A stretch of DNA of 64,000 bases from Paramyrothecium sp. XJ0827 (Eukaryota; Ascomycota; Sordariomycetes; Hypocreales; Stachybotryaceae): assembly GCA_020881915.1 (NCBI GenBank), contig JAJFPB010000001.1, positions 6,324,001 to 6,388,000 on the forward strand, given 5' to 3'. The translations under genes were made by a program, and so were the position numbers. Numbering within the stretch: the stretch's first letter is position 1; every line of letters begins with the position of its first letter. Of this stretch, positions 32,855 through 44,100 are shown piece by piece. The notes under the pieces were generated by a model that was not told the DNA's origin, did not search any database, and saw only the letters and a program-made list of their open reading frames with translations.

Positions 32855-34824
32855 TCATTTCGTTTCCAGAGCGATGGCTGCGCGCTCCAAAAACGCGTTA
32901 AAGTCTTTCACCTGATTGAGAAGCCCACCTGTGCTGCTTGCCGAGCTGGCCTCATCCACGACACGTGATATGAGAAGCTCAAGGTTGGCAAGGTTGGCTT
33001 GCTTCTGCTCCGCCCGTGATAATTCCGGAGCTTCCAGCCCTTGCGCCACGGCAAGATCGATATCGTGCATCAAGGAAGACGTATCAAGCCGATACTGTGG
33101 ACCGTGTGAGCCAATCAACCTTTTGATATCGAGGAGTATCCTTACCTTTGCTTCCTTCGTGTCAACCTCGTGCTTGATTCGAATCTCGTCCATTTGCAGT
33201 GCGACTTGCTCCCTCTCCGCCTTGAGGCGCATAATGTCCTCCCTCAAAGTCAGCTTTTCCTTCTGCACATGGCGTAATCGTTTTCGTAGTGAGTGCCAGT
33301 GATTCAATTGCAGCGACTACCGAGCTGTTAGCAGGCCGTTACGGCGATATGGGCAAAAGGGAAACTTGCGTGTTCCAATAAGCGAGAGCTCAGCTCCTTT
33401 TTGTAGGCTTCCACGGCTCTCATCTTGACGCGGTATTCCTTCTTCTTTGCGGCATCCGTCGTCTTCTCGGCCACCTCATGGAACTGCGCAAGTACAGTCG
33501 TGGTAACCTCCTCGCACACCTGCGCAAAGACGTCCACAACACTCTCGCCGCTGCGGTTCGCAAATGGTATTTCTGACTGGCCCCTCTCCGCATCCTCCTC
33601 GCCACCCGTCTTCTTGTTGTTCATAAATCGTTGTACAGTAATCTCAATTGTAGGGTTGTCGGCATCCTCATTCTGTTGACGAGGCTTGGGTTGCTTCTTT
33701 GCCTTCGGCGCTGCTTTGTCTTTGGGCTTTGCCAGAGGCTTCTTTGCTTTTGCCACGGGTTGTTTCTGGACAGCGGGACTTTGTGGTGGCTGCCGACGTC
33801 TACGCTTGGACTGGTGCTCTTCGTCCTCGTTGGCTTCGATCTCAAGCATGCTAGATCCTAATTCTGGAGACCTTGTTCGTGGACTCCTGCGCACGCGCTT
33901 CGATCCAATCTTCTCTGCGGCCTCTTCGTCGCCAATCTCTTCTGCCTCGTCTTGTGACTTTTCGTGTTCTTCCTCTCGCTCAGGCTGATCACTGCTCGGT
34001 GGTCGTGCAGGCGTCGATTTTGCAGCTGAAATTTGTGACATGTTTTCCGGCTCCACGATACTTCTCTCGACTGGGCGATTTGGCGAGAGCTCGTCAATGT
34101 CTTCCTGAGTCGACATGCTGAGTTGGCTCTTTCGGGCATCGCTTTGTCGTTTCTTTCGTACAAGCGGTGACGAGGAGGGCGGTACCGGGTCGTCTGTGAG
34201 CAGAGCGTCCTGCAACCTTGCACTAGACCCAGCGGCATTGCCACTCGCAATAGGCCGTCTGCGTCCACTTCCTGGTTCATTCGCGGGGCTCTCTTCAATC
34301 TCGTCGGCACGCCGGAAGGAGCGCGACAGTCGGAACGGCGAGCTGGCTGGCGCTGGCAGCGATGGCACGGTGTCATCAGCCTCCTCGACTAATGGGTCGA
34401 CTTCGGACTCGGCTATCTCACTTCTCGTAGCCGGTGCTCTCACTGAAGAGCTTGAGGCGGGGTCGGGCTGTTTTCTCACGGTATTGACGGGCTGGTCCGT
34501 GTTTGACTGCGCGCCTGAGTCCTTAGACGAGTCGGGCAAATCATACGGGTCCTTCGCCGCGGATCGAGGCGATCGTCTTCTGCGGGACGGCTGTCTATCG
34601 GTTGAGGCTGTCTTCGCAGCATCGTTATTCGGTTTGCGCTCCTTTGCGCCGGTGCTTGGTGCAGGGTCTTCGGCGGGCGCAGGTGGTGTCACCAAGGCCA
34701 GGCCAGCGAGGTCGAGGCTGAAAGACTCGTCGACCAGCTCAACGCGTCTATGTTACGGTAAGCCAGCTGTATTCCAAGCGATTATGACAAAGACAAACGT
34801 ACTGTCCTCCACGGAGTCGCTCAT
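32855..34824 (-). CDS. Probable inner-kinetochore protein (Ame1/CENP-U-like)
   Basis: Exons are 34799-34824 (ATG, 26 nt), 33370-34747 and 32855-33316, giving 621 residues. Intron 1 (34748-34798) uses a weak GTTTGT donor to keep frame, so the start is less certain. Intron 2 (33317-33369) has a GC donor, GCAAGT, with a CTAAC branch site and TAG end, and joins LLEH to SLQLNHWHSLRKR. The first 350 residues are disordered and charged with many Ser/Pro and a Lys/Arg/Pro segment (AKPKDKAAPKAKKQPKPR) that could bind DNA. The conserved part begins at IEITVQRFMNNK and continues as FANRSGESVVDVFAQVCEEV, then a long coiled coil to the end. This arrangement matches fungal proteins annotated with the AME1 (COMA, CENP-U) domain. 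The assignment is from memory of the family pattern. Confidence 0.68.
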
Positions 34825-35475
34825 TCAAGAGCTCAGCGCGGCGCTCCCGCCCTGGTTACTGTTAGCTTGGTCCTAGGTCGCCGGGCACATGTCAATGTCG
34901 CACCTGTGGCCATGTTGGGGAGCCGAAAGCCCTGTGGCGGCTTTCAGAGGCATGAGACTGAGAATTGCAGAGTCTAAGAGGACAGATTCGCCGGCTTTTG
35001 TCGTAGGTATCAAGGCTGCACCGTCGCAATGGTGCAATGAGCTTGCGCTGAGGAGACGCGTTTCGCCGGCGCGTGTTTTGGTGTTAATGGAGGAATTACG
35101 TCGCGGGGTCACGCCGCAGGCGGCCGAGTACATCTGAAAGTCCCAGCGCGACATTCAGCACCAGGACGGCCTTAACAAATGAATAAATCCGTAATTTTTG
35201 CTTTGACTTACAAGAGACAAATAACTGAAGCATTTTTAAACTCTTTTGGTTTATTTTATTTTTTAGAGAATCTGGCAACAATCACGTCTTTCTGACTTCT
35301 ACCGAGTACCTCCCAACCGTGGCTGCATACTGTATGCGCCTCATACCTACCGAACGCCGGATACCTTAATGAAGCAATCTTTGTATGATCTTGATCATAC
35401 ATGACACTCATAATACATCTCGAATACGAGACCATTGAAAGAAAATATGAACGAGAGCGCCCGGCTGCAAGCACG
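34825..35475. other. Intergenic, no gene supported
   Basis: Holds the promoter of the kinetochore-like gene and the 3' flank of the LicD-like gene. Short frames only. Confidence 0.6.
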
Positions 35476-36626
35476 TTATGCACCGTCAGGCTTGGTCGTG
35501 TCTTCCAGCTTTATCCACAGCATCTTGTCGTCGTCGAACATGTGACTGGAGACAATGCCGTTAGCCGAGCGCGCAGAACCTGACACTTTTTTTAAATGAC
35601 TTACTCGTGATATTTCTTATTCGTCAAAGTCCTCTCGCCATACTCGAAGACGAGCATGTCCTTGTACTTGTAAGGGATCTTGGCAGGGACTCCTTCAAAG
35701 GTTGTGTCCAGCAGAGGGAACAGGTATGTGTCCTGATCTTGTCAATAATCCGGCCATTAGTTTTCCATTGCGGCGGTCCTCACCTGGTACTCGCGACTAT
35801 TCTTGTCGTACAGTATGCCTTCGCCCGCCTCGTGGTTCACCGCGTAACGCGCGGCAGTAATGTTGATGTAGAGCCCATTCTGGGTGTCGATCCAGCGACC
35901 GTCGATTCGGTCGAACTCATCATCTGGCTCGCGGTGGGTGAAGTACGGGTTGATCTCGAGTAGAAACGTACGGCCCTTTGGTATAGCTCCGTACTTGAAG
36001 TAGTACGTCGTCATATTGTGGTATGCGGCGAGGAAGTACAAGTCGGCCTCCATGATCTGGACATCGACATCCAGGTCCCAGGGCATGATCTATCTCGCCA
36101 TCAGCCCAATTGTCCAGCGCAAACGAAACTACTCGGACTCGCCTTCTTTCCCCACCACCAGCCGAGGAGGGTACCGCGCATCAACCAAGTCGGAACGCCA
36201 AGCTCGCGAAAGGTGGACAGGTATGTCTGGATGAGGGCGATGGTGGCATTGCGCTGTTCTTCTTCGCTCAGCGGCTTGACGGCGTATCGCGCATCGTAAT
36301 GGATACTGTAACTGTGGAGGGGTCAGACGAGATCATTGCGTCGCGATCCGAGATAAGAGGCATGACGGAACGTACCCAGACTCCTCTACGCAACAGTTAG
36401 CGAACATGTCCCTAAAAGCAGATGCACTAGGGGGGATGAGGTCGCGCGATCATGCCATGAAGCATCTCGGCTTAGACAACGTACCAAAGTATTTTGGTTC
36501 TGGAAAATAATGCTGCTTGGCCTCCCATCTTTGCGACAGAGCACGGGACGAAGCAGGCGGCACAGCGGAGGCTTCGGCAAGTGCACAAAGAGTGGAAACG
36601 GAGCTTAGAGACCACCAGAGCTTCAT
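35476..36626 (-). CDS. LicD/Mnn4-like phosphotransferase, secreted or Golgi
   Basis: Six exons: 36485-36626, 36376-36385 (10 nt), 36143-36311, 35784-36089, 35605-35732 and 35476-35545. Introns are 99, 64, 53, 51 and 59 nt. The product is 274 residues. Frame is kept through every join and ends ...KLEDTTKPDGA. The N-terminus MKLWWSLSSVSTLCALAEASA is a signal peptide. The LicD core is intact: TWLMRGTLLGWWWGKKIMPWDLDVDVQ, with Asp112, Asp114 and Asp116 as the likely nucleotidyl/phosphotransfer acidic cluster, then DRIDGRWIDTQNGLYINITA. Bacterial LicD transfers phosphocholine and yeast Mnn4 is needed for mannosylphosphate transfer to glycans; a role in glycan modification is inferred. The third intron has a GC donor (AAG/GCGAGT), since no GT donor there keeps the WGKKIMPWD motif in frame. 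Confidence 0.88.
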
Positions 36627-38569
36627 CTTGGTTGTGTCAACATCTTATTTCAACCGCGCGAAGAAACAGGTTGAATGATGTCGAAGCCCGGTTTATGTGC
36701 CCAGGAATCGAGGCTTGAGGCTTGAGGCTTGTTTAATAGGGGAATTTCGCATGTTGGTTGGGCGTCAGCCAGAAACGGCACGCACTTGAATCAACACCAG
36801 CGCTACGGCAGCGCGTACGTAGGACGATGACGCTGGAGCTAACGGCCCTGGAGTCGGCCCCATCCTGCCAAGGTTGGGGGCTCGAAATTGAGCAGCCAAT
36901 TGGGTTCTTTGGCCAGCCGCTATTCATGATAAGGGTCAACCAACATTGTAAGTCAGGCCAAAGACGAGCTTGGGATCCCAGTGCCGGCAGGTAATTCGCA
37001 GCGTGACGGGCAGTCATCCCTGCGACGGCTGTGTGACTAGCCCCGCTTGCACCCCTGTCCACGCAACGGCTCCAGGCCCCACGGCCATGAATAGATCACC
37101 AACAACCAACATGTTGGTACAATCTGTTTCATAGCAGCGCTGTCTATTGCGGTCTTTGGGGGCCAAAGCAGTTTGGGAGCTGGGCGGCTGTGCAGTGGAG
37201 GATTTGCAGTGCGAATAGGAAAATAGTCGGGGTACCTGCATTTTCTACCACCTTGCCTGATCTTACCTTGTCCTAAGGTGCAGGATTGACCGTGACAACG
37301 TCTTCTGCGGCGAGCAATAAGTTACAAGGTACAGCATACGAGATCTCAACTCTTCACTCGGACGCTGTCGAGCCCAGGCACCGAGGCAGGCGAGCATTCG
37401 CATATCTGCTAGCTAGTTCCGCAACCCTCGTCCGCCGACAGTAGACGTTTCTAAGTTGGTATTCGACGACATCGGCAATTCTGTCCGCATCATGTTCGTG
37501 GTCTTAATCTTCTAAACTTCTCCTAGGGAGCAATAGACAGTGCCGGGTTTATAGAAACATACCATAACTAGTAGTAGCTAAGCCATGAGTAAAGATGACA
37601 TCCATCAAGGTACTATAATTACATCTCATTGGTCAAGGTATGAGCTTCGTAAAGGCAGAAGGACCCTATATCTTTACAACAAGTATGTCTCTTTAGTGCT
37701 TTACTACGTCAGAATAACTGAGACGGAATCATGGTCTTGGGAAAATAGCTAGAATGGCCATGCTGTACTGGTTTGGGCTGCGGCCTGGGAATGATTGGGG
37801 TGGAGCGATGCGAAGGCGTAGTTTCAGCCAAGTCTCAAGGTGAAGAAAAGAGACACTTATTAATGACGTGGATTTTGATCAGTTGGGCCAGTGATGAGTT
37901 GGTCGGGATTGGATGAGCAAGCCACTCATTCAGACCACCTAAGATGCAAGAAATGATTACCAAGACTAGACCCGTTCATTACACCGTTTCCAACCACTGA
38001 TCTTTGATTCTATCTTCACCAAGAGCAGGCGTCACCGGAACCCGAGATGAGCTCGCAAGCTTCAGTGCCGGCCCAGAAGGGAACAAAATGTCACGGGATG
38101 GGGCTGAATTCTTTCCCTTGCGCGCCGAGTTTGCTGGTAGCGCAGGGTGGTGGTTCGGTTCCTTTGGTTGACTTTTTTTGGTATATTCCCCCTTCTCACC
38201 GCGAGGGCTCTTTTAGTGAGCTTGTATCATTGATTCGCTCCTAGATAGTCGCCTTACTCTTGGGGTTTGGAACAGTTGAGCTGTACCAACTCTTGTGAAA
38301 TGGCCTGCGATGATGGGGTGCCGTGCTTGATCCATACCGCGGGTACGCGAAGGTGGGTCATGATATCAGAACAACAGCGTCACAAGAACAAGGTAAGGAC
38401 ATTAAGGGGGTTGCGAGAGGTGAAATTGATCTCTGCAGAGTTCTAGCTGCGCCCTCGCTGCACTTCCTAGTACCCCAGCTTCTGCTGCCGCTACCCCTGT
38501 TAAGGCCTAGAAACCTTCTCCAGACCGCATGCCCATGATAAACACCCAAGTCGATCTTGTCGATTTCCA
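36627..38569. other. Intergenic, about 1.9 kb without a supported gene
   Basis: A GAGGCTT heptamer is repeated three times at about 36709-36730, just upstream of the LicD-like gene. Frames elsewhere are short and lack motifs. The stretch 37250-38050 is AT-richer with frequent stops. Confidence 0.55.
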
Positions 38570-38905
38570 CTACACGTTCTGGGCGTAGATTCTGTTTGCT
38601 CGAGTGTTGCTGTAGCACCCAGGAGTGAAATCAAACCGGTCGTAGAAGTCATTGCCGCACTCCCAATCGGAGTTGCCGTTGTCGTACTTCCAGATGCGAA
38701 CTTTGCTGCAGTCGCCGCTAAGACGGAATGACCAGCGGGTTCCCATCTTGATGCAGCCGCCCGTCCCCGGGCCAAATCCGTGGATCGTTCGGACCAAACC
38801 AGCGTCGCCGTCGCAGTTTCTTCCGGAAAAGCCTTGGAAGGTACATGCTGCATCGGCAAGGCCGAAGGCGCTGGCAGCAAGTACGAGGATGGTCTTGGGA
38901 AGCAT
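38570..38905 (-). CDS. Small secreted cysteine-rich protein (6 Cys)
   Basis: Single exon, 111 residues, ATG at 38905. Residues 1-20 (LPKTILVLAASAFGLADAA) form a clear signal peptide with an Ala-rich cleavage site. The mature 91 residues have six cysteines (21, 31, 51, 66, 83, 97), an even number suited to three disulfides, and are rich in Gly and aromatic residues (GFSGRNCDGD, WSFRLSGDCSKVRIWKY). A TATA box (TATATATA, 39026-39033) stands about 120 bases upstream, which favours a regulated, strongly expressed gene. It lies beside an inverted-repeat element in a gene-poor stretch. Effector-like, but no homology is recognised and no activity is claimed. Confidence 0.85.
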   Translation of the reverse strand: MLPKTILVLAASAFGLADAACTFQGFSGRNCDGDAGLVRTIHGFGPGTGGCIKMGTRWSFRLSGDCSKVRIWKYDNGNSDWECGNDFYDRFDFTPGCYSNTRANRIYAQNV

Positions 38906-39025
38906 TTTGAGATGTGAAGTGGATGGTTCGAAGTAGTTGGTTGGTTTATAACTTGTGGTATTTGAAGTGAACTGTTGAGTGACTTGCGGTGGTTCTAAAA
39001 TATGAAAGAATGATGCTCATGGCTC

Positions 39026-39033
39026 TATATATA
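39026..39033 (-). promoter_or_regulatory. TATA box of the six-cysteine secreted protein
   Basis: TATATATA about 120 bases upstream of the ATG at 38905, on the correct side and with no other gene between. Confidence 0.6.
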
Positions 39034-39388
39034 CACAACGTCGGTCGACGGAGACCTACCGAGATTCCTAGGCCATCGTGTCCCATGTGCGCAAAGTCAC
39101 CACAAACAGATGGATGCTCCGACCATAGTTCTTTGGTCCCCTTTGCCCCATCAATCAAGGGCGCAAGGCGGCCAAAGCCTCATGGAGGAAGGGTCGAACC
39201 AAGAACAGCCCCGCCCAATACATTGGCATAATATGTCAGCGAGGTCAGCAAAGACGTCGGCTTGCCCCGTCGGTCAGCTCAAAGGCTCCTCCTAACTCCA
39301 CCGATGTGCGCGTCGCCTCATGTTGATTCAGTTGCGGCTGTGTCTAATGTAAGATGGGTAAACGAGGCCGTTAAAGGTCGAAGCTTCA

Positions 39389-39745
39389 CGCGCACATACT
39401 TTTTTGAGCACCAGCCATGCTTTTCGCTTGTACAAGGAGAACACCGGCCCTACCTAATATTATCAGGTAATCTAAAGCCATTACTAACTTTACCAAGCAA
39501 GAAAAGTGAGTTGATTTTTTTTGATATAACCTTTTCTTCAAAAAATAGTTGTATCTTGAATTTAGCTAGTATTAGTTATGAGATAACTTGAAATATGTAG
39601 TAGAATTCAATTTATGAAAAGCGTTGAATATTAGTACGAGATGTATGTAAGAAAAATAAGGTAGGCACTAGTAGTTTAGTAATAACTTGTCAATTACCTT
39701 CCTATTTAAGCGAAAAGTATGTCTGGTGCTCAAAGTATGTGCGCG
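39389..39745. mobile_element. MITE-like element, 357 bp, inverted terminal repeats
   Basis: The left arm 39389-39429 and the right arm 39708-39745 are inverted copies beginning CGCGCACATACTTT and ending CTTTTCGCTT on the inner side. They differ by a three-base difference in a T run and two substitutions. The interior (about 39460-39705) is strongly AT-rich, codes for nothing and contrasts with its surroundings. The flanks outside the arms keep partial inverted similarity (TTCA / TGAA), so the true ends may extend a few bases further. No perfect target-site duplication could be identified. Non-autonomous DNA transposon is the best reading. Confidence 0.72.
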
Positions 39746-40249
39746 TTTGAACGTTCACAAAGGCACAGATGTATTAGACAAAACCACACATCTGCCTGCA
39801 ACTTCATCCGTTCTGCATATTGGTAACCCTGTCCCTGCCTAGTGTCAGTGGATCAGACGTCGTCGCACGGATCAACCACAACAGGTCCAGGTCAGGCGCC
39901 GAATAGGAGAAATTCCAGTCAGAATTCTAGGATCGCCACGGCACTCGCACAAGTTTTTGACTAGACGTTTAACTACGGAGTCGCAAATAACTATGTGGCA
40001 GCAGGCGAGTCTCTACTGCTTGTTCGTTTCGATTGATCCAATCCAGACGCGTTGTAGTTCATTCTTGTATGCCCGATGAAAATGGAGTTGGACCGATTGG
40101 GGTTGAAAGCATAGCCCACACAGCTGTTGCCAACCTGACAAGTTTGTTCTTGAAGAGCCTCGGGTAAAATGCCCTTCATGGGGCTTCTCTCAATGCAGCT
40201 CTGGGGACTGCCAACACGACACATGAGCAATGGCTAGACCGCCTGGAGG
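39746..40249. other. Intergenic, no gene supported
   Basis: Lies between the inverted-repeat element and the GC-rich decayed region. Short frames only. Confidence 0.55.
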
Positions 40250-42080
40250 ATGCTCCTCTTCGCCGGCATCGCACCCCTCTGCCCGGGCTGTTTGGAGGCG
40301 AATCGTCGGGTAGTTGTGCAGCTCCTGTGCCACGGCCTCGAGCTCTCATTCATTATGTGTTGGCCTCGCCCTCAGCCGCACCTCCGCAGCCCTGCTCCCG
40401 CTGCTTCCTGCCGTGGCCGGTCTTCTCCTCGACCAGCAGATAATCGAAGCGAAAGAGCCTCTGCCAGTTCTCTGACACTCAGTATGCGCGGGGAAGCAGG
40501 GTGTTCATCGCCAGCGTCGTGAGCCTGCGTAGATTTGGTTGAATGTGCGGTACGAGTGGTTGCTGGCTCCGGTCAGGTTCACTACCAGCTCCTCCTTCCC
40601 GATGACCGCCTCCCCTTCCCCCTCCCCCTCCCCCTCCTCCTCCGCCTCCATCTTGTCGGGCGTGAAGCTGGCTCGCTCCCTCAGCGTGGATTTCTCCTTG
40701 GTGATCGACACGGCCGCCTGCCGCTAACATACCACCTTGAACTCGGGCACCTCGGAACGTGTGCGTGCCCGGCAAGGCATCTCGATACCATCTCGTCCTG
40801 CAACACCGTCCCGCCCAGCTTCGAGAATAGGAATGGGGACAGCGAGGCTACCTTCAGCTCGGCCTCCCGCCTGAAGACCAGACGCAGCGGCTACACCACG
40901 GTCGTGAAGGTCCTGAGGGTCCAGTTGCCTCCGCCTCTGTCAGTCCGCTCCCGTGCCTTGTGGTAGGGGACGTGCAGCATCAGCATCTTTTCTCCCAGAG
41001 CAGCAGGCTGCGGCGGCGGTTGCCAGTGGTGAGCCACACTGCTGCCAGGAGCTCGGGCGCCCTCTTTGGCGGCATCTGACGAGATGTGCACGAGTGTGAC
41101 GAGTGGCCTAGAGGAACTCCTGCACACTGGCCTCGTACACGGCCATGGCTACAAACTCAGCCTCTTTCTCCTCTGCCTCTCCTTGCTCCCTGTGCCACTG
41201 CCGATATCATCATCGACATCGACGTCGTCGTTAACGAAGAAGATGTCTAGCAGGTCCAGCCGCAGCCCAATGCATGCCAGTATGGAATTGTTCATGTCGC
41301 CCAGCTGCCGTATTCCTCAGCATCCAGGTCATCGTATAGACAGTATGCCTCGATTGTGTTGAGGCATCACGCCCCAAAGAGCAGCGAGTTGTGCAAATGT
41401 CACGTGCCCTCCTAAACTCAGCCAGGACCAGCTACGGCACGTGCTGGAAGGAGTGCACCGTTATTCCAAGGTACGTGATCTCCTTGCCGTCCAACGACCA
41501 GTGCTCCTTGCCACCATCGCCAGGTTGAGCCGCCACTGCAGGATGAAGCCAATGCCGTCTTGCCTAGCTGGTGCATGAAGTCCCTGCACAATGTCCCCAG
41601 CCGCGCCACAAGCCGCTCGTCGCCCTGCCCGTCGTCCATGTTGCCGCTGGCTTCTTCGTGGCACGCCCGTCTCACTGGACAGTGCCAGGATCATACAATC
41701 GTGTCGCAGCCAGACCCGTCGGTAAAGGCAGTATCAATTGAGACACCATAATGCGCGTTATCAGGCAACACGTAAGCCCAGCACAGGCAGAAGCATCCCG
41801 CATCTTTAAGGTAAGGCACCTCAAGGCAAGGTATGATAAGAGGTACCCAAGTGCCTTGCCACGTGAGGACCACCACCTTAGAACCAGGGTCCAGGGGAAA
41901 CAGCCTAAAGTGGCCATTTCTGTGCTGGTCTGGGCTGCGCGTCCCTCCACACTCGACTGTCCACTAAGGTACTTACGTGGAGCAGCGGCTGATACCACCG
42001 GCAGAGGTACCCACCCTCCTGCCGCCTTCAGGTTCCCCGTGACGCACGCACCCTCCAAGCTGAAGCACCCGCCAGAGTGA
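40250..42080 (-). pseudogene. GC-rich stretch resembling a decayed gene
   Basis: GC content rises sharply here to a coding-like level. On the minus strand, runs of readable protein appear in shifting frames: about 41127-40891 gives WQPPPQPAALGEKMLMLHVP, then WTLRTFTTVV, and downstream LRLVFRREAELKVASLSPFL. Further fragments (LRLDLLDIFFVNDD near 41230-41280, DERLVARLGTLCRDF near 41600) lie in other frames. No single frame or set of plausible introns joins them, and stops intervene. An acidic EEEGEGEGEGE run sits at about 40610-40640. I do not recognise the parent family, and the strand and limits are provisional. Confidence 0.35.
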
Positions 42081-42312
42081 GGCACAGCTACCTTCCTTCT
42101 ACCTTACCTTGCCTCACCCATCCACCTATCCTTATCCGCATCCTCATCCTCGCCCTCATCCTCACCCCCCAACTTGGCCATCGCTATCCCCTCGTCGGGC
42201 TCCGGGCCATCTCCCTTCATGCTCATCGTCGGTCAGTCTCTGTGCTAGTAGCTCATTCGTCGCCCTCGCCGTCCCTGCAGGCCGTCCGACCTCGTCGGCC
42301 ACATCAACCGCA

Positions 42313-43501
42313 ATGGGCGCTTGGAACGTAAGGCTCGCCCGCGCAAGCCGCATCACCCCCTCTTCATGCGATGCAGCTCAACTAACCCGTCCTCCAGATC
42401 TTCCGCATCCTGGGCGACCTGTCCCACATGCTCTCGAAATGCATCCTCATCTTCGCCATCCACCGCAACCGCAGCGCTGAGGGTGTCTCCCTCATCACCC
42501 AGATCCTCTACGCAGTCGTCTTCTGCACGCGATATCTCGACATCTTCAGGGAGTGGTCCGGATGGAACCTGACCTTCAAGATCTTCTACATCCTGTCATC
42601 CTTCTACATCCTCGGCGTCATGCAATGGATCTACCCCCGGTCGCGCGAGCGTGAGATCGCCTGGAAGATGGGTGCTGGAATCTTGGCTGGTTCTTTGGCC
42701 CTATCGCCGTTCTTCATGATGATCTTTGAGAAGTTCTGGGGTTTCATGCCTGTGAGTCACCACCGTCCATCCATCCATCCATCCATCCAAAGTATGCCGC
42801 GAGTAATGGGTTACTGACGAGCCGTATAGTGGATGTGGGTGTTTTCCGAGATCCTCGAATCTGTTTGTGTCCTGCCCCAGTTGCTCCTGCTGCGTCAGAC
42901 TACTGTGCCCACCGTCATCGACTCGTTCTACCTCGTCACGCTGGGCTCCTACCGAGCTCTCTACTGTCTCAATTGGTTCCTGCGTGAGTTGGACAGCACC
43001 GACCGAAAGCCCAACGCCGTGTCTGTCATCTTCGGCCTCATCCAGACTGCTCTGTATATCGACTTCGCCTGGGTCTACTACACTCGTCAGCGCGTCAAGC
43101 TTCGCGGCGGCGGTGTTGTCGATGCCGACGACATGAGCCGCGGCTGGTTGCTCCGCCGTATCTTTGGCAAGAGGTTCCAGGCCGCCGACCATGAGGATGA
43201 TGAGGAGAGCGGACCGGCCCTAGGCGGCGATAGCCACAACCGTGGCTCTGGACGCCCCAAATGGGGATCCCGAGGCATCTCCGTCAGCGCCGACGAGGGC
43301 GTCTTGGAGACGGACCGCTTGAACGCCGAGTCTGCGGATCTCGACGGTGCCGTGGATCCAGATGCCAAGATGCAGGATCCCGACGAGCTGGCGCGTGCTT
43401 TGGACGACGACGATGACGATGCTGCTGCTAGGCCGTCGTCTCACAAGAATGCCCAGCCTCCGCCAAATGGCATCCGCAACGGCGACGAGTGGGATGATTA
43501 A
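42313..43501 (+). CDS. ERD2: ER lumen protein retaining (KDEL/HDEL) receptor ERD2
   Basis: Seven-helix receptor that returns escaped HDEL proteins from Golgi to ER. Exons are 42313-42327 (MGAWN), 42398-42751 and 42830-43501; introns are 70 and 78 nt. The product is 346 residues. The receptor body, residues 6 to about 218, is canonical: IFRILGDLSHMLSKCILIF, the signature TRYLDIF, and FSEILESVCVLPQLLLL. The usual family length is about 210-220. Here a hydrophilic tail of about 125 residues follows, rich in Asp/Glu and ending in a run of Asp and GDEWDD. Intron 2 contains a CCAT-type microsatellite (about 42766-42789). Confidence 0.95.
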
Positions 43502-44100
43502 ACACGGATTTGTGTGCGGATGTAGACTATAAACTTGTGGAGTAGTGGGATGGCGTTCTCAGTGCGCGTTTCTTAGGTCACATTGTGTAACTTGCTCAAG
43601 CGCATCATCTGGCTTTGGCAATATGACGTTCAGGTCTGCCATGTTTTTTTAACAAAATTGATTATCAATTGGAAGCCGCTGAGCCCACTGGGTCAAGATT
43701 AACATGGATCGTCCAATGTCATCGTAAGCAGCTCAACGATCGGCTTACCAGGGTCGACGCACGCCAAGACCCCGAATGCTGAAGACTAGTTGGCGAACGG
43801 AGCTTGGGTGGAGCCCTTATTTCAAGACTTCTGTTGAATTTCTTGATTCACGCTCAAAAGCGAAGGCTAAAGCTAAGGCTAGGTAGAAAGCACGGCCGAT
43901 GTGCCAGCTCAAAAATGTCGCTTGGGACAGTATACGTTGAAGCCAGATTGGTAACCCTCTGTTCCAGTGACCCCCAGTGAAAACACCGCGCAGCTTCCCG
44001 CTACGCATCAAACTCCGAATACCGTAACAAGATTGTATACATACATGTAGAACAAAGAAGATAAAAATATCCAAGAAAAAGAGTGCTGGCGCGGTTCGTG
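43502..44100. other. Convergent 3' flanks of ERD2 and adenylate kinase
   Basis: No gene supported; an out-of-frame tail of the adenylate kinase reading enters from the right. Confidence 0.6.

Noticed and set aside
39389..39745. Inverted repeat as a simple transcription terminator
   Set aside because: Arms of about 40 bases separated by 280 AT-rich bases do not form a compact hairpin, and fungal genes do not use such terminators.
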